A stretch of 64,000 nucleotides of DNA from DATBRV01 sp036560145 (GCA_036560145.1 DATBRV010000120.1:102759-166758); one strand, 5' to 3'. Shown: positions 17,160 through 26,215, counted from the stretch's first letter. Program-made: numbers and translations. Notes: generated from the sequence alone by a model not told the origin.

Positions 17160-18413
17160 ATGTCGCAACCCCGATCGCGCGTCGCCGTCGCATCCGACAT
17201 GCTCACGCTGGGCGCTTTCGCGCTCGCGATCGGCCTCCCGCTGCTCGGGTTCTGGTTCGGGTGGCAGCCGCAGAACATGATCATCGACAACCGACTCCCC
17301 GCCCCGCGGCCGGAGCTCGCGCTGAACCTCGCCGGGCTGCGTTCGCTTCCGGCGCGCTTCGAGGCGTACTTCGACGACCGCTTCGGATTCCGGCGCCCGC
17401 TGATCCGCTGGAACAACCTGGTGACGGTCGTCTGGCTGGGCGGGTCGCCGGAGGCCCGCTCCCGATCCTCCGCGCGAGGCGACGGCGGCCTGCGCTTCGA
17501 TCCCCTGAGTCACCGGCTCGTGCACGGCGAGGACGGCTGGTTCTACCACTTCGGCGACGGGACCATGCGCGACCACCGCGGCCTCGATCCCTTCTCGCCG
17601 ACGGAGCTGCTCCATTGGCAGCGGGTGCTCGAGCAGCGGCGCAACTGGCTCGCGGCGCAGGGGATCGAATACCTGTTCGTGGCGGTGCCGGACAAGCAGA
17701 GCGTGTATCCGGAGCATCTCCCGGCCAGGATCCGGCGCGTGCGCCAGCAGACGCGCATGGACCAGCTGGTCGCCCGCCTGCGGGCCCGCTCGAACGTCGA
17801 CGTGCTCGACCTGCGCACGGCCCTGATCCCGGCCAAGAGCGAAGAGCTGGTCTTCGAGCAGACCGACACCCACTGGAACGCCTATGGCGCTCACGTGGCC
17901 TACGCCGCAATCCTGGAAAGGCTGGCCGCGCGCTTCCCGGGTTTGCGGCCGCGGCCCCTTTCGGACTTCGAGATCCGCAAGTCGATCGGTCCCGCGGGCC
18001 CCTTCCTCTGGCTCACGGGAGTGCGCGACCGTTACCAGGAACCGATCGTCGAGCTGCTGCCGCGGACGCCCCGCACGGCCGTCACGATCGAGCAGTCGAG
18101 GCCGCCGATGGGGACCGGCGGCTACGGCTATGGCACGCGGCTGGTGCGCGAGACCGCGCGCCCGGAGCTCCCCAGCGCGGTGGTGCTGCACGACTCGTTC
18201 GTGCCGGCCGGACTGGAGCCGCTGCTCTCGGAGCACTTCCGGCGCGTCGTCTACCTCTGGCAGAACGAGTTCGACGTCCATGCGATCGCAAAGGAGCAGC
18301 CCGACCTGGTGATCGAGGAGAAGGTCGAGCGCTATTTCGTGACCCAGATCCCGTCGAATCCGTCCGAGCTGCGCGGTGCGCCCGCCGTCCGGCCGCGCCA
18401 GCCCCGCCGATGA
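17160..18413 (+). CDS. AlgJ/AlgX-like SGNH acetyltransferase/hydrolase
   Basis: A 417-residue protein with one N-terminal membrane segment (about residues 14-36) as anchor or uncleaved signal. The rest should be periplasmic. It has the AlgX/AlgJ/DHHW layout: DDRFGFRRPLIRWNN near residue 70, LFVAVPDKQSVYPE, then D236-T-H238-W-N as the Asp/His pair and HDSF with the candidate nucleophile Ser346. Partners of this kind take acyl groups from an MBOAT protein and esterify polysaccharide hydroxyls. It lies 6 bases after the AlgI-like gene, which supports that pairing. The stop overlaps the next start as ATGA. Confidence 0.9.
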   Translation: MSQPRSRVAVASDMLTLGAFALAIGLPLLGFWFGWQPQNMIIDNRLPAPRPELALNLAGLRSLPARFEAYFDDRFGFRRPLIRWNNLVTVVWLGGSPEARSRSSARGDGGLRFDPLSHRLVHGEDGWFYHFGDGTMRDHRGLDPFSPTELLHWQRVLEQRRNWLAAQGIEYLFVAVPDKQSVYPEHLPARIRRVRQQTRMDQLVARLRARSNVDVLDLRTALIPAKSEELVFEQTDTHWNAYGAHVAYAAILERLAARFPGLRPRPLSDFEIRKSIGPAGPFLWLTGVRDRYQEPIVELLPRTPRTAVTIEQSRPPMGTGGYGYGTRLVRETARPELPSAVVLHDSFVPAGLEPLLSEHFRRVVYLWQNEFDVHAIAKEQPDLVIEEKVERYFVTQIPSNPSELRGAPAVRPRQPRR

Positions 18414-19810
18414 TGCGCAGCAAGCACTGCGCCTTCCATTTCGCGCTCGCGCTCGCCGCCGCGCTGCCGGCCTGCACGCCGGCGGCGCGCCCGAAGAACG
18501 CCGTCCTGATCGTGCTCGACACGCTGCGCGCGGACCGGCTCTCCGCCTACGGGAATCCGCGCCCCACCTCGCCGGTGCTGGATGCGCTGGCCCGGGACGG
18601 CGCGCTCTTCGAAACCGTGGTGAGCAACGCCCCCTGGACCCTGCCGGCGATGGTGGGGCTGATGACCGGGGAGTACCCGACGGCCCGGACCTACGACGCG
18701 GGATTGCGCCGCTCGCTCGCGCTCGAGCTGCAGGCCGCGGGCTATGCCACGGTCGCCTTCACCGAGGGCGCCTTCGTCTCGAAGCGCTACGGCTTCGATC
18801 TCGGCTTTCGCGAGTTCCGGGAGCACGAGGGCAGCGTGCCGTTTCTCTTGAGCGCACCGGGCGAGGATCCGGAAGCGGGCGGCGACCGCGGCATCGAGAA
18901 GACCTTCGGGTGGGCGAAGTCCTGGCTGGCGGAGCACGCGCGCGAGCGCCCCTTCTTCCTGCTCGTCCACAGCTACGAGCCCCACGTTCCCTACCGGCGG
19001 CGCACCTTCGCCGAGGGCATGCCGCGCGGCCGCCTCGGCCCCACCTTCGAGGCCGGGTCCGCGATCACCGCCAAGCGATCGGCGCTCTCCGCGGACGAGA
19101 ACGAGCTCGCCTACATCCGGGCCTTGTACGACGGCGGCGTCGCCGCCTGCGACCGCAGCGTGGGCGAGCTGCTCGCGGAGCTCGAACGCCTCGGCGTCGC
19201 GCAGGAGACGCTGGTGGTGGTGACCAGCGATCACGGCGAAGATCTCGGCGATCGGCTGCCGCTGCGCCCGGGGAATCACGGTCACGCGCTCTACGACGAA
19301 CAGCTGCGCGTCCCCTTGATCGTGCGGGATCCCACCCGCGCCTTCGCCGTGCGCCGCGTCGCCGCCCAGGTGCGTCTGGTGGACGTGATGCCGACGATCC
19401 TCGATCTGCTCGGCCTGCCGGCCTCCCCGGATCGGATCGGCCGCTCGCTCGTCCCCCTGCTCGACGGAGCGGAGAGCGAGCCGCGCCTGGCCTGGTCGGA
19501 GATCCCCCACCACGCGCTGATCGATCCGGGCGTGCGGTGGTCCGTGCGCACCGGCTCCTACAAGCTGATCCTGACCCCGCCCCCGCCGGGGGGAAGCGCG
19601 CAGCTCGAGCTGTACGATCTGCGGGCGGATGCCCAGGAGCGCTCGAACCTGGCGGCCCGGGATCCGGCTCGGCGCGCCGAGCTGATGCAGCAGCTGCGGA
19701 GCCTCTCGCGCGAGCTGAACGCGAGCGGCGCCGCGGTCTATCGCGAGGCGTCCGAACAACCCGACCCGGCGCTCCAGGAGCGCCTGCGCTCGCTGGGGTA
19801 CGTCGAATAG
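18410..19810 (+). CDS. sulfatase-like lipoprotein (Thr at nucleophile position)
   Basis: The protein has 466 residues. The lipobox LPAC (Cys22) closes a short signal peptide. Metal ligands are visible in VLDTLRAD (Asp37, Asp42), VTSDHGEDLGD and GNHGHALYDE. As in the other sulfatase-like lipoprotein at 372, the formylglycine position is a Thr (Thr77 in PWTLPAMVG) and the Arg of C-x-P-x-R is absent, so a phosphotransferase- or phosphodiesterase-like reaction is possible. The ATG overlaps the upstream stop as ATGA and the stop is one base before the next ATG. Operon context with acyltransferase, glycosyltransferases and methyltransferases suggests it modifies the same exported glycan. Confidence 0.87.
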   Translation: MMRSKHCAFHFALALAAALPACTPAARPKNAVLIVLDTLRADRLSAYGNPRPTSPVLDALARDGALFETVVSNAPWTLPAMVGLMTGEYPTARTYDAGLRRSLALELQAAGYATVAFTEGAFVSKRYGFDLGFREFREHEGSVPFLLSAPGEDPEAGGDRGIEKTFGWAKSWLAEHARERPFFLLVHSYEPHVPYRRRTFAEGMPRGRLGPTFEAGSAITAKRSALSADENELAYIRALYDGGVAACDRSVGELLAELERLGVAQETLVVVTSDHGEDLGDRLPLRPGNHGHALYDEQLRVPLIVRDPTRAFAVRRVAAQVRLVDVMPTILDLLGLPASPDRIGRSLVPLLDGAESEPRLAWSEIPHHALIDPGVRWSVRTGSYKLILTPPPPGGSAQLELYDLRADAQERSNLAARDPARRAELMQQLRSLSRELNASGAAVYREASEQPDPALQERLRSLGYVE

Positions 19811-19811
19811 C

Positions 19812-21722
19812 ATGCCCGCCGAACCCCTGGTGAGCATCGTGATCCCCCACCAGGCGGGCGCCGAGATCCTGCTCGCCTGCCTCGCGAGCATCGCGCGCGA
19901 CACCTCGTACTCGAACTACGAGATCTGGGTGGTCGACAACGGCTCCTCCGATGGGAGCGTCGAGCTCGCGCGCCAGCGCTTCCCCCGGATCCAGGTGCTC
20001 CGCCTCGAGGAGAACCTGGGCTACGCGGGCGGGTGCAACCGCGGCATCCAGGCGACCCGCGGCGATTACGTGCTGCTGCTCAACAACGACACCGAGATCG
20101 AGCCGGGCTGGCTGCGCGAGCTGGTCGGCGCCGCGGAGTCGGACCCGAAGCTCGGCGCCTGCCAGCCCAAGATCCGATCCCTGCGCGAGCGGTCGCAGTT
20201 CGAGTACGCCGGCGCGGCCGGCGGACTGCTCGACCTCTACGCCTATCCCTTTTCGCGCGGACGGCTGATGGGGCACGTCGAGACGGACCGCGGCCAGTAC
20301 GACGACCCGATCGAGGTGTTCTGGGCCAGCGGGGTCTGCATCCTGATCCGTCGCGAGGCGCTGGCCGAGACCGGCGGCCTCGACGAGGTGATGTTCTGCT
20401 ACATGGAGGAGATCGACCTCTGCTGGCGTCTGCACCTGATGGGCTGGCGCGTCGGCTACGTCCCCACCGCGATCGTCTACCACATCGGCGCCTACTCGCA
20501 GGACATGCTCGTGGTGAGGCGCATGTACCTGAACCATCGCAACAGCATGATCATGCTGATCAAGAACTACTCCGCGCGCTCGCTCGCCTGGATCCTCCCC
20601 GTCAAGATCGGGCTCGAGCTGTTCATCCTGACCGGAGCGCTGCTCCGCAACCCGCGGCGCTCGCGGGCGGTGCTGCTCTCGTTCGGCTGGCTCGCGCTCC
20701 ACGTCCCCACCGTGCTGCGGCTGCGCCGGGAGGTCCAGGCGCGCCGCCGCATACCGGATGCGGAGATCTTCGAGCACCTCTACCTGGGCATGGCGCCGCT
20801 CTGGTACTTCGTCTTCGGCGTCCGGCAGGTCACCGATCTCCCGGACATCGATCGGGTGCTGCACCGCCCGCTGCACCCGGGCCAGAAGCCGCGGGAGGGC
20901 GAGCCGGTGCAGCCCGAGCGCCGCGATTTCCTCTACACCTGGCTGGATCAGGCGCCGACCGGCCACGCGTTGATGCGCGCGATCGAGTGCGAGCTCTTCG
21001 CGCGCCACGCCTTCGAGCGGCCGATCCTCGACGTCGGCTGCGGCGACGGAACCTTCGCTCGCATGCTCTTCAACGGGGTGATCGTGGATGCCGCGGTGGA
21101 CGCGAACCCGGAGGAGGCGCAGCGCGCGCGGGCCACGCGCTGCTACGCCGAGGTGAAGGTCGGGCGCGCGGAGGCGCTGCCCTTCGAGTCCGGTTCGGCC
21201 GCCGCGGTGCTCTGCAACTCGGTGCTCGCGCTGGTGCCGGATTGCGACGCCGCGCTCGCCGAGATCCACCGCGTGCTGCGGCCGGGCGGGCGCGTCTACC
21301 TCACCGTTCCGAGCCCCCGCTGCACGCGCTTCCTGTTCTGGAGCCGGTGGCTCGAGCGCCTGGGCCTGCGCGGGCTCGCGCGCCGCTACGCCGAGTGGAC
21401 GCCGACGCTGTTCCGCGCGCGCCATCTGCTGGAGCCGGAGGAGTGGAAGCGCCGCCTCGAGCAGGCGGGCCTGCGCGTCGAGGCGTGCGAGCCCTACATG
21501 GCCGAGCGCACCGCGCGGGTGCAGGACGCGTTCCTTCCTACCGCCCTCTCCGCGGCGCTGGCCAAGCGGCTCGCCGGGCGCAGGCTCTGGCTTCCGCGCC
21601 TGCACCGGCTGGTGGTGCGGAGCTACCGGCGTTGGCTGCGCGGCCCCTACGCCGCGCGCGGGGGCGACGGCAGCGGCACCTTCCTGGTGGCGCGCCGGGC
21701 TCCGGATCGGGAGGCGCCGTGA
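19812..21722 (+). CDS. bifunctional rhamnosyltransferase-like GT2 / SAM methyltransferase fusion
   Basis: A 636-residue protein. Residues about 1-250 are a family 2 glycosyltransferase of the WbbL/rhamnosyltransferase kind: VSIVIPHQAG, WVVDNGSSDGS, NLGYAGGCNRG, the metal motif LLLNNDTEI near residue 91, and MEEIDLCWR. A middle part has one or two hydrophobic stretches. Residues about 390-636 are a methyltransferase with ILDVGCGDG near 405 and VLRPGGRVYLTVPSP. It probably adds a deoxyhexose or similar sugar and methylates it, either as modification or chain capping. It is the second GT-methyltransferase fusion in this operon; unlike the first, its DxD-type motif is intact. GTGA overlap to the next gene. 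Confidence 0.9.
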   Translation: MPAEPLVSIVIPHQAGAEILLACLASIARDTSYSNYEIWVVDNGSSDGSVELARQRFPRIQVLRLEENLGYAGGCNRGIQATRGDYVLLLNNDTEIEPGWLRELVGAAESDPKLGACQPKIRSLRERSQFEYAGAAGGLLDLYAYPFSRGRLMGHVETDRGQYDDPIEVFWASGVCILIRREALAETGGLDEVMFCYMEEIDLCWRLHLMGWRVGYVPTAIVYHIGAYSQDMLVVRRMYLNHRNSMIMLIKNYSARSLAWILPVKIGLELFILTGALLRNPRRSRAVLLSFGWLALHVPTVLRLRREVQARRRIPDAEIFEHLYLGMAPLWYFVFGVRQVTDLPDIDRVLHRPLHPGQKPREGEPVQPERRDFLYTWLDQAPTGHALMRAIECELFARHAFERPILDVGCGDGTFARMLFNGVIVDAAVDANPEEAQRARATRCYAEVKVGRAEALPFESGSAAAVLCNSVLALVPDCDAALAEIHRVLRPGGRVYLTVPSPRCTRFLFWSRWLERLGLRGLARRYAEWTPTLFRARHLLEPEEWKRRLEQAGLRVEACEPYMAERTARVQDAFLPTALSAALAKRLAGRRLWLPRLHRLVVRSYRRWLRGPYAARGGDGSGTFLVARRAPDREAP

Positions 21723-22984
21723 CGTCGCCGGCGGCGCCCTGGCTCACGCGCGCGGACCTGCGCAGCGCCGCGCTGCTGGTCGCCCTGTCCCTGTGTCTCC
21801 AGATCGCGATCGCGGTCCAGGTGACGCGAGCCACCGCCATGCCGCTCTCCTGGCTCGCGGCCTTCTTCGACGGATATCTCTACCTCGACATCGCGCGCTC
21901 CTTCCCGCTGCCCTTCTCGCCGGAGGGGCGCGACTACCTGGGCCAGGCCCCCGGCTATCCCGCGCTGATCTACCTGGCCCGCCAGCTCACGCCGCTCGAT
22001 CCGGTGAACTGGGGCGCGCTCGCGCTGGCGACCAGCTGGCTCTCGGCCGCGCTCTGCGCGGGGGCCTTCCATCTGGTGTGTCGCGCGGCCGGGATCGCGC
22101 CCTTCTGGCCGAGCGTCGCGTTCGTGGTCGCGAATCCGCGCTGGCTCAGCGTCGCGGCCACCGCGCATCCCGAAGGCCTCGCCATGCTCTTCGTCCTGCT
22201 CACCGCGGCGGCGCAGCTTCGCGGCCGGACCGGCTGGGCGGTGCTCTGGCTCTCGCTCGCCGGGCTCACGCGTTTTCCCGCGCTTCTCATCGGCGCCGCG
22301 CTCGCCTTCGATCTGTTGTTCGTGCAGCGGCGGCGCGATCGGCGCACGCTCGCGCTCCTCTCGCTGCCGCTGCTCGCGTTCGCGGCCCACAACCTCTACC
22401 TGTTCCTGCGGATCCCGGGCTACGCGGGGATGGGAGAGGCGCACTCCGTCTTCTGGGACACGCATCTCACCTGGCCGTTCGCGGCGCTGCTCGAGAACGC
22501 GCTGGCCTGGCTGCGAGGCACCGCCCCCGGGCCCAACTTCGCGCTCACCTACGCGAGCGTCACGTTCTACGTCGTCGCCCTCGCGCTGGGTCTGCGCGAG
22601 CGCGAGCCGCGGCTTCGCTTCCTGGTGGTCTGGGTCGGCGCGATCGTGCTGTTCCACGTGTCGCTGGCGGGCGAATGGGGCGGCTTCGACTTCGCCCGCC
22701 TTGCGATCCTGGCCTGGCCGGCGGCGCTGCTGCTGGTCTGGCGCCGCGTCCGCTTCTCGGCGCCGCCGGCGGCCGCCGCCGCGGGCTGGGCCGTCGCGGG
22801 CGCGCTCTCCGCGGCGATCACGGTGAACCTGCTGGCCGACGCGGTGCGCTGGCAGCGGGCGAGCTATCCCTGGCCCGTGATCTCGATCCGCAGACTCGAA
22901 GCCGAGCAGCCGTTCTGGTTCGACTTCGGCGCGCGCTACCGATCTCCCGGGGCGCGTGGAGCGCCCGGCGAGGCCTCGCCGTGA
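21719..22984 (+). CDS. polytopic membrane protein, GT-C-like
   Basis: A 421-residue membrane protein with about nine or ten hydrophobic segments. The loop after the first segment holds FFDGYLYLDIARSFPLPF and a GQAPGYPALIYL segment, similar in place and character to the mannosyltransferase-like GT-C loop, with acidic Asp residues. The C-terminus is short and soluble (LEAEQPFWFDFGARYR). The GTG start overlaps the previous stop (GTGA), and its own stop overlaps the next GTG the same way. It is probably a lipid-linked sugar transferase; no donor or acceptor can be inferred beyond the operon context. Confidence 0.75.
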   Translation: MTSPAAPWLTRADLRSAALLVALSLCLQIAIAVQVTRATAMPLSWLAAFFDGYLYLDIARSFPLPFSPEGRDYLGQAPGYPALIYLARQLTPLDPVNWGALALATSWLSAALCAGAFHLVCRAAGIAPFWPSVAFVVANPRWLSVAATAHPEGLAMLFVLLTAAAQLRGRTGWAVLWLSLAGLTRFPALLIGAALAFDLLFVQRRRDRRTLALLSLPLLAFAAHNLYLFLRIPGYAGMGEAHSVFWDTHLTWPFAALLENALAWLRGTAPGPNFALTYASVTFYVVALALGLREREPRLRFLVVWVGAIVLFHVSLAGEWGGFDFARLAILAWPAALLLVWRRVRFSAPPAAAAAGWAVAGALSAAITVNLLADAVRWQRASYPWPVISIRRLEAEQPFWFDFGARYRSPGARGAPGEASP

Positions 22985-24429
22985 CGGCGCCGCGCGTCGC
23001 GCTTCTCTGCCTGTTCGCAGCCGCCAGCGTGCTGCGCGTGCACAACGCCTGGGTCACGCCCCCGCTCGCGGGGTTCGACGGCCCCTATCACGCCGCCTAC
23101 ATCGGGATCATCTTTCTCGAACATCGCTGGCCGCTCTCGCAAGAGGGCTGGTCGACCAACCATCCGCCGCTCTACTACGCCCTCTCGGCGCTGGTGTGGA
23201 GCCTGCTGCCGGATCGCTGGGGCCCGCACGCGGTGCTGTTCTGCCTTCGCCTGGTGAACGTCGCGGCGGGCCTCGCGATCGGCTTCGCGGTGCTGCGCAG
23301 CGCCCGCCTGCTGCATCCGGAGCGCCCGTGGCTCGCGGTCCAGGCGGCCGGGCTCGCGCTCTTCCTGCCCATGCTGATCGGGCCTTCGTCGGAGCTCGGC
23401 AACGAGATCCTCACCGCCGCGCTCTGCGCGCTCGCGGTTCCGCTCTGGCTGCGCTGCCTGTCGGAACCGGACTCCCGGTGGCGCGCATTGGCGCTGGGCG
23501 GCGTGCTCGGGCTCGCGGTCCTCTCCAAGCTCAACGCCACGGCGGTCGTCGCCGCCGCGGGGCTGACCCTGATCGCGCGCGGATTCCAGACGCGCGGGCT
23601 TCGCCTCGCGGCGCTCGAGATCCCCGCGCTCGTCGGCGCCGCCGTCCTGCTGGTTTCGGGCGTCTTCTTTGCGCGCAATCTGACCTACTACGGCAAGCCG
23701 TTCCTGACCGAGGTCGCGCTCTCGGCGCAGGTGATGGCGCCCAGCGGCTATGGAAAGCCTCGCGAGCTCGCGAGCTATCTCCGGCTCACGCCCGACCTGC
23801 TTCTCGATCCCACCGACCGCTCGCCGCGCGCCACCGGCGCCGTCTGGCCGGCCACCTTCGCGAGCGTCTGGTTCGACATCCACGGCTCCGTGATCCGCGT
23901 GCAGAGCGAGTGGGGCCTGCGCTTCGCGCGGATCCTGTTCGGATACGGCGCCGTGATCTGCGCGCTGGGCCTGTTCGGATTCGCCGCGATGCTCGGGCGC
24001 CGCGCGCAGCCGTCCGTCCCGCTCGGCGCCGCCGCGCTGCTCGCGCTCGCCCTGCTCTGCCTCGCGAGCTACGTGGTCTTCACGCGCCAGGTGGCGACCT
24101 TCTCGACGCTGAAGGGAACCCTGCTCGCTCCGGGCGTGACCGCCTTCGCGATCGCGGCCGCCCTGGGCGGGGATCTGGTCGCGCGCCGCGGACGCCTCGC
24201 CGCGCGTGCGCTCGCCGTCTTCGGAGCGAGCTTCGTGCTCGCGGTCGCGGCGATCTTCTGGGTCGGCTGGCTCGCGCCGACGGGCGTCACCCCCGCGGTC
24301 TTCGCCCTGCGGACCTACTCGGACGAGGCCACCCGGCGCGTCGCGCGCTACTTCATCTGGGGAGAGCCCCTCGAGACCCGGGCCCGGCGGCTCCCCGGCG
24401 GAGCGGCCCCGGCGCCGCCGCCTCGCTAG
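22981..24429 (+). CDS. polytopic membrane protein, PMT-like glycosyltransferase
   Basis: A 482-residue membrane protein. After the first hydrophobic segment comes PPLAGFDGPYHAAYIGIIF and then STNHPPLYYALSALVW. The acidic residue followed by a HPPLYY segment is typical of the PMT/ArnT type of GT-C transferases. About ten more hydrophobic stretches follow, with a short Pro-rich C-terminus. GTG start in a GTGA overlap with the previous gene; the next gene starts 27 bases downstream with its own ribosome-binding site. It likely moves a sugar from a polyprenyl phosphate carrier onto an exported molecule. Confidence 0.78.
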   Translation: MTAPRVALLCLFAAASVLRVHNAWVTPPLAGFDGPYHAAYIGIIFLEHRWPLSQEGWSTNHPPLYYALSALVWSLLPDRWGPHAVLFCLRLVNVAAGLAIGFAVLRSARLLHPERPWLAVQAAGLALFLPMLIGPSSELGNEILTAALCALAVPLWLRCLSEPDSRWRALALGGVLGLAVLSKLNATAVVAAAGLTLIARGFQTRGLRLAALEIPALVGAAVLLVSGVFFARNLTYYGKPFLTEVALSAQVMAPSGYGKPRELASYLRLTPDLLLDPTDRSPRATGAVWPATFASVWFDIHGSVIRVQSEWGLRFARILFGYGAVICALGLFGFAAMLGRRAQPSVPLGAAALLALALLCLASYVVFTRQVATFSTLKGTLLAPGVTAFAIAAALGGDLVARRGRLAARALAVFGASFVLAVAAIFWVGWLAPTGVTPAVFALRTYSDEATRRVARYFIWGEPLETRARRLPGGAAPAPPPR

Positions 24430-24456
24430 CGTCGCTCCGAGCCCTGGGAGACTGGC

Positions 24457-26181
24457 ATGCTCGCTCGGATCGCGCGGCAGGCGCCTTCGCTGATTTCCAC
24501 ACCGGCGGTCTTCCTTCCGATCCTGATCCTGCTGTGTGTCGGATTCTCGGCCGGTTACGTGGATTCCCGCCTGCCGACGCCCGACGAAGGAGCGCTCCTC
24601 ACGGCGGCCGCCCGGATCCGCCGCGGAGCCGTCTTCTACCGCGATCTGGACGCCTATCTGTTCCCCGGCGCGCACTACGCGCTCGCAATCGGGATGGGGA
24701 TCTTCGGCGAGCATCTCGGCGTCGCCCGCTGGATGGCTGCGGCCTTCTTCTGCGGAATCGTGGCCAGCCTGTACGCCACCGCGATCCAGCTGATGGACCG
24801 CCGCTGGGCGGCGCTCTTCGCCCTCTCCCTGCTCAGCTTCAAGTTCCTGGCCTGGCCGGCCTTCAGCGCCTACCTGTACTCGGATCTCGCCTTCCTCGGA
24901 GCCTGCGTCGCGATCGCGGCGCTGGTGGGCCACGGCTTCCGGGGCGCCTCGCCGCGCCTGCTGCTGGCCGGCGCCGGCATCGGGGTGGCCTTCGCCAGCA
25001 AGCAGAACGTCGGGATCTATCTGGGAGCGGCGAGCGCCGCGGCGCTGCTCTTCCCCGGTTTCGTGACGGGCATCCGCGGGGAGTCGCCGAAGCAGCGCTT
25101 GCGCGAAGTCGGCCTGCTGCTGCTCGGTGTCGCGGCAGCCCTGACCCCGTTTCTCGGCTACTTCGCCTGGCAGGGCGTGCTCGGCAGGATGCTCTACAGC
25201 GGCCTGATCCGGCCTCTCACGCGCTACCTGCCGACCAGCGGAATCCCCTTCTCGCCGGCGCTCGCCTGGTGGCGCCTCGGAGCGATCGAAGGAGACGCGG
25301 CCTCGCCCTATTTCGTGGACCTCTTCTGGCACATGCTCCAGCAGCAGCAGCTCCCCAACCCCGACGCCTATTCGTTCTATTGGCTGGCGGGGGAGACCTT
25401 CAGTCGCCTCGTGTACACATCGGTCCCGGTCGCCTTCCTGTGGGCGCTGCTGCGCCGCCTTCGGAACCGATCCGGAAACGACCTGGGGATCGCGAGCTGC
25501 TCGCTCTTCGCCTGGCTGGCGCTCGCGGTGGTATGGAGCGCATTCCCGCGTGCCGACTCGTTCCACGTATTGAGCGTCTACCCGGTCGTGGTGCTGCTGC
25601 TCTTTGCGCTGTGTTCCCGGGGCGCGGGCGGGTCTCAGGCTTCACGCCGGCTCTGGGCGGTGGGGAGCGGGGTCGCTCTCCTGCTCGCGCTCTGCCTGGT
25701 CCTCACCGCGAACTACCGCGCGCACCTCACCCATCGCGTACGGCTGGAGCGGGCGGAGGTCTGGGTGGACCCCGCCGAGGCGTGGATCGAGCCCCTGGTC
25801 GAAGCCGTCTCTCGGCAGGTTCCGCGTGGCGAACGTATATTCGTGTATGGTCACGAGGCGCAGCTCTACTTCCTGATCGGCCGCTTCTATCCCTGGCCGT
25901 ACTCGCAGCTCTATCCGGGTCAGGAAGGGGGAGACGGCGGACTCATGCTCAGCGTGCTGCTCGAGCGGGTTCCTCCCAAGCTCGTGCTTCGCGGCGTGCT
26001 GAGCTGGCCCGGGATTCCCAATCTCCCGGAATACGCTCCGCTTCTCTTCAACTACATCTGGGAGCACTTCGAGATCGACGAGAACTTCTTCGTCGAACAT
26101 CCGGTCTCCGGCGGAGAAGCGCCGCCCAGCTGGGTGATCTCGGTGATGCGCCCGAAGCCTTCCGAAGCCACGGCCCCGTAG
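24457..26181 (+). CDS. polytopic membrane protein, GT-C-like (paralogue of the gene at 5639)
   Basis: A 574-residue membrane protein with about ten segments. The acidic motif LPTPDEGALL sits after the first segment and VYGHEAQLYFLIGRF plus QLYPGQEGGDGG near the C-terminus. The protein at 5639 shares these and much of the first 200 residues (for example AWPAFSAYLYSDL against AWPAFTAYTYSDL), so the pair arose by duplication or joint transfer. ATG 24457 is preceded by a GGGAG ribosome-binding site at a spacing of six bases, the only clear one inside this operon. Last gene of the operon; it converges on the zinc-ribbon methyltransferase. Confidence 0.77.
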   Translation: MLARIARQAPSLISTPAVFLPILILLCVGFSAGYVDSRLPTPDEGALLTAAARIRRGAVFYRDLDAYLFPGAHYALAIGMGIFGEHLGVARWMAAAFFCGIVASLYATAIQLMDRRWAALFALSLLSFKFLAWPAFSAYLYSDLAFLGACVAIAALVGHGFRGASPRLLLAGAGIGVAFASKQNVGIYLGAASAAALLFPGFVTGIRGESPKQRLREVGLLLLGVAAALTPFLGYFAWQGVLGRMLYSGLIRPLTRYLPTSGIPFSPALAWWRLGAIEGDAASPYFVDLFWHMLQQQQLPNPDAYSFYWLAGETFSRLVYTSVPVAFLWALLRRLRNRSGNDLGIASCSLFAWLALAVVWSAFPRADSFHVLSVYPVVVLLLFALCSRGAGGSQASRRLWAVGSGVALLLALCLVLTANYRAHLTHRVRLERAEVWVDPAEAWIEPLVEAVSRQVPRGERIFVYGHEAQLYFLIGRFYPWPYSQLYPGQEGGDGGLMLSVLLERVPPKLVLRGVLSWPGIPNLPEYAPLLFNYIWEHFEIDENFFVEHPVSGGEAPPSWVISVMRPKPSEATAP

Positions 26182-26215
26182 CCGCAGCCTCGGGTCGCCA
26201 CACCGCTCGGCTACG
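26177..26215. repeat. inverted repeat between convergent genes (possible bidirectional terminator)
   Basis: CGTAGCCG at 26177-26184 and its exact reverse complement CGGCTACG at 26208-26215 form 8-bp arms around a 23-base loop. The arms include the stop codons of both convergent genes. There is no T-run, so intrinsic termination is not shown; a transcript-end hairpin is the simplest reading. Confidence 0.35.

Noticed and set aside
16050..18281. 743-codon minus-strand frame opposite the AlgI- and AlgX-like genes
   Set aside because: Charged, repeat-free composition typical of an antisense frame; the plus-strand proteins are clearly conserved.
15893..18409. Upstream extension of the sulfatase-like frame through the MBOAT and AlgX-like genes
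   Set aside because: The translation before 18410 is Arg/Ala/Pro-rich noise; a lipoprotein signal starts at 18410 in an ATGA overlap.
15705..18413. Alginate biosynthesis locus
   Set aside because: Only AlgI- and AlgX/AlgJ-like genes are present; no polymerase, GDP-mannose dehydrogenase, epimerase or lyase gene is in the window.
22936..25566. 876-codon minus-strand frame in the long operon
   Set aside because: Antisense of two membrane genes; Glu/Arg/Gln-rich with no recognisable fold.
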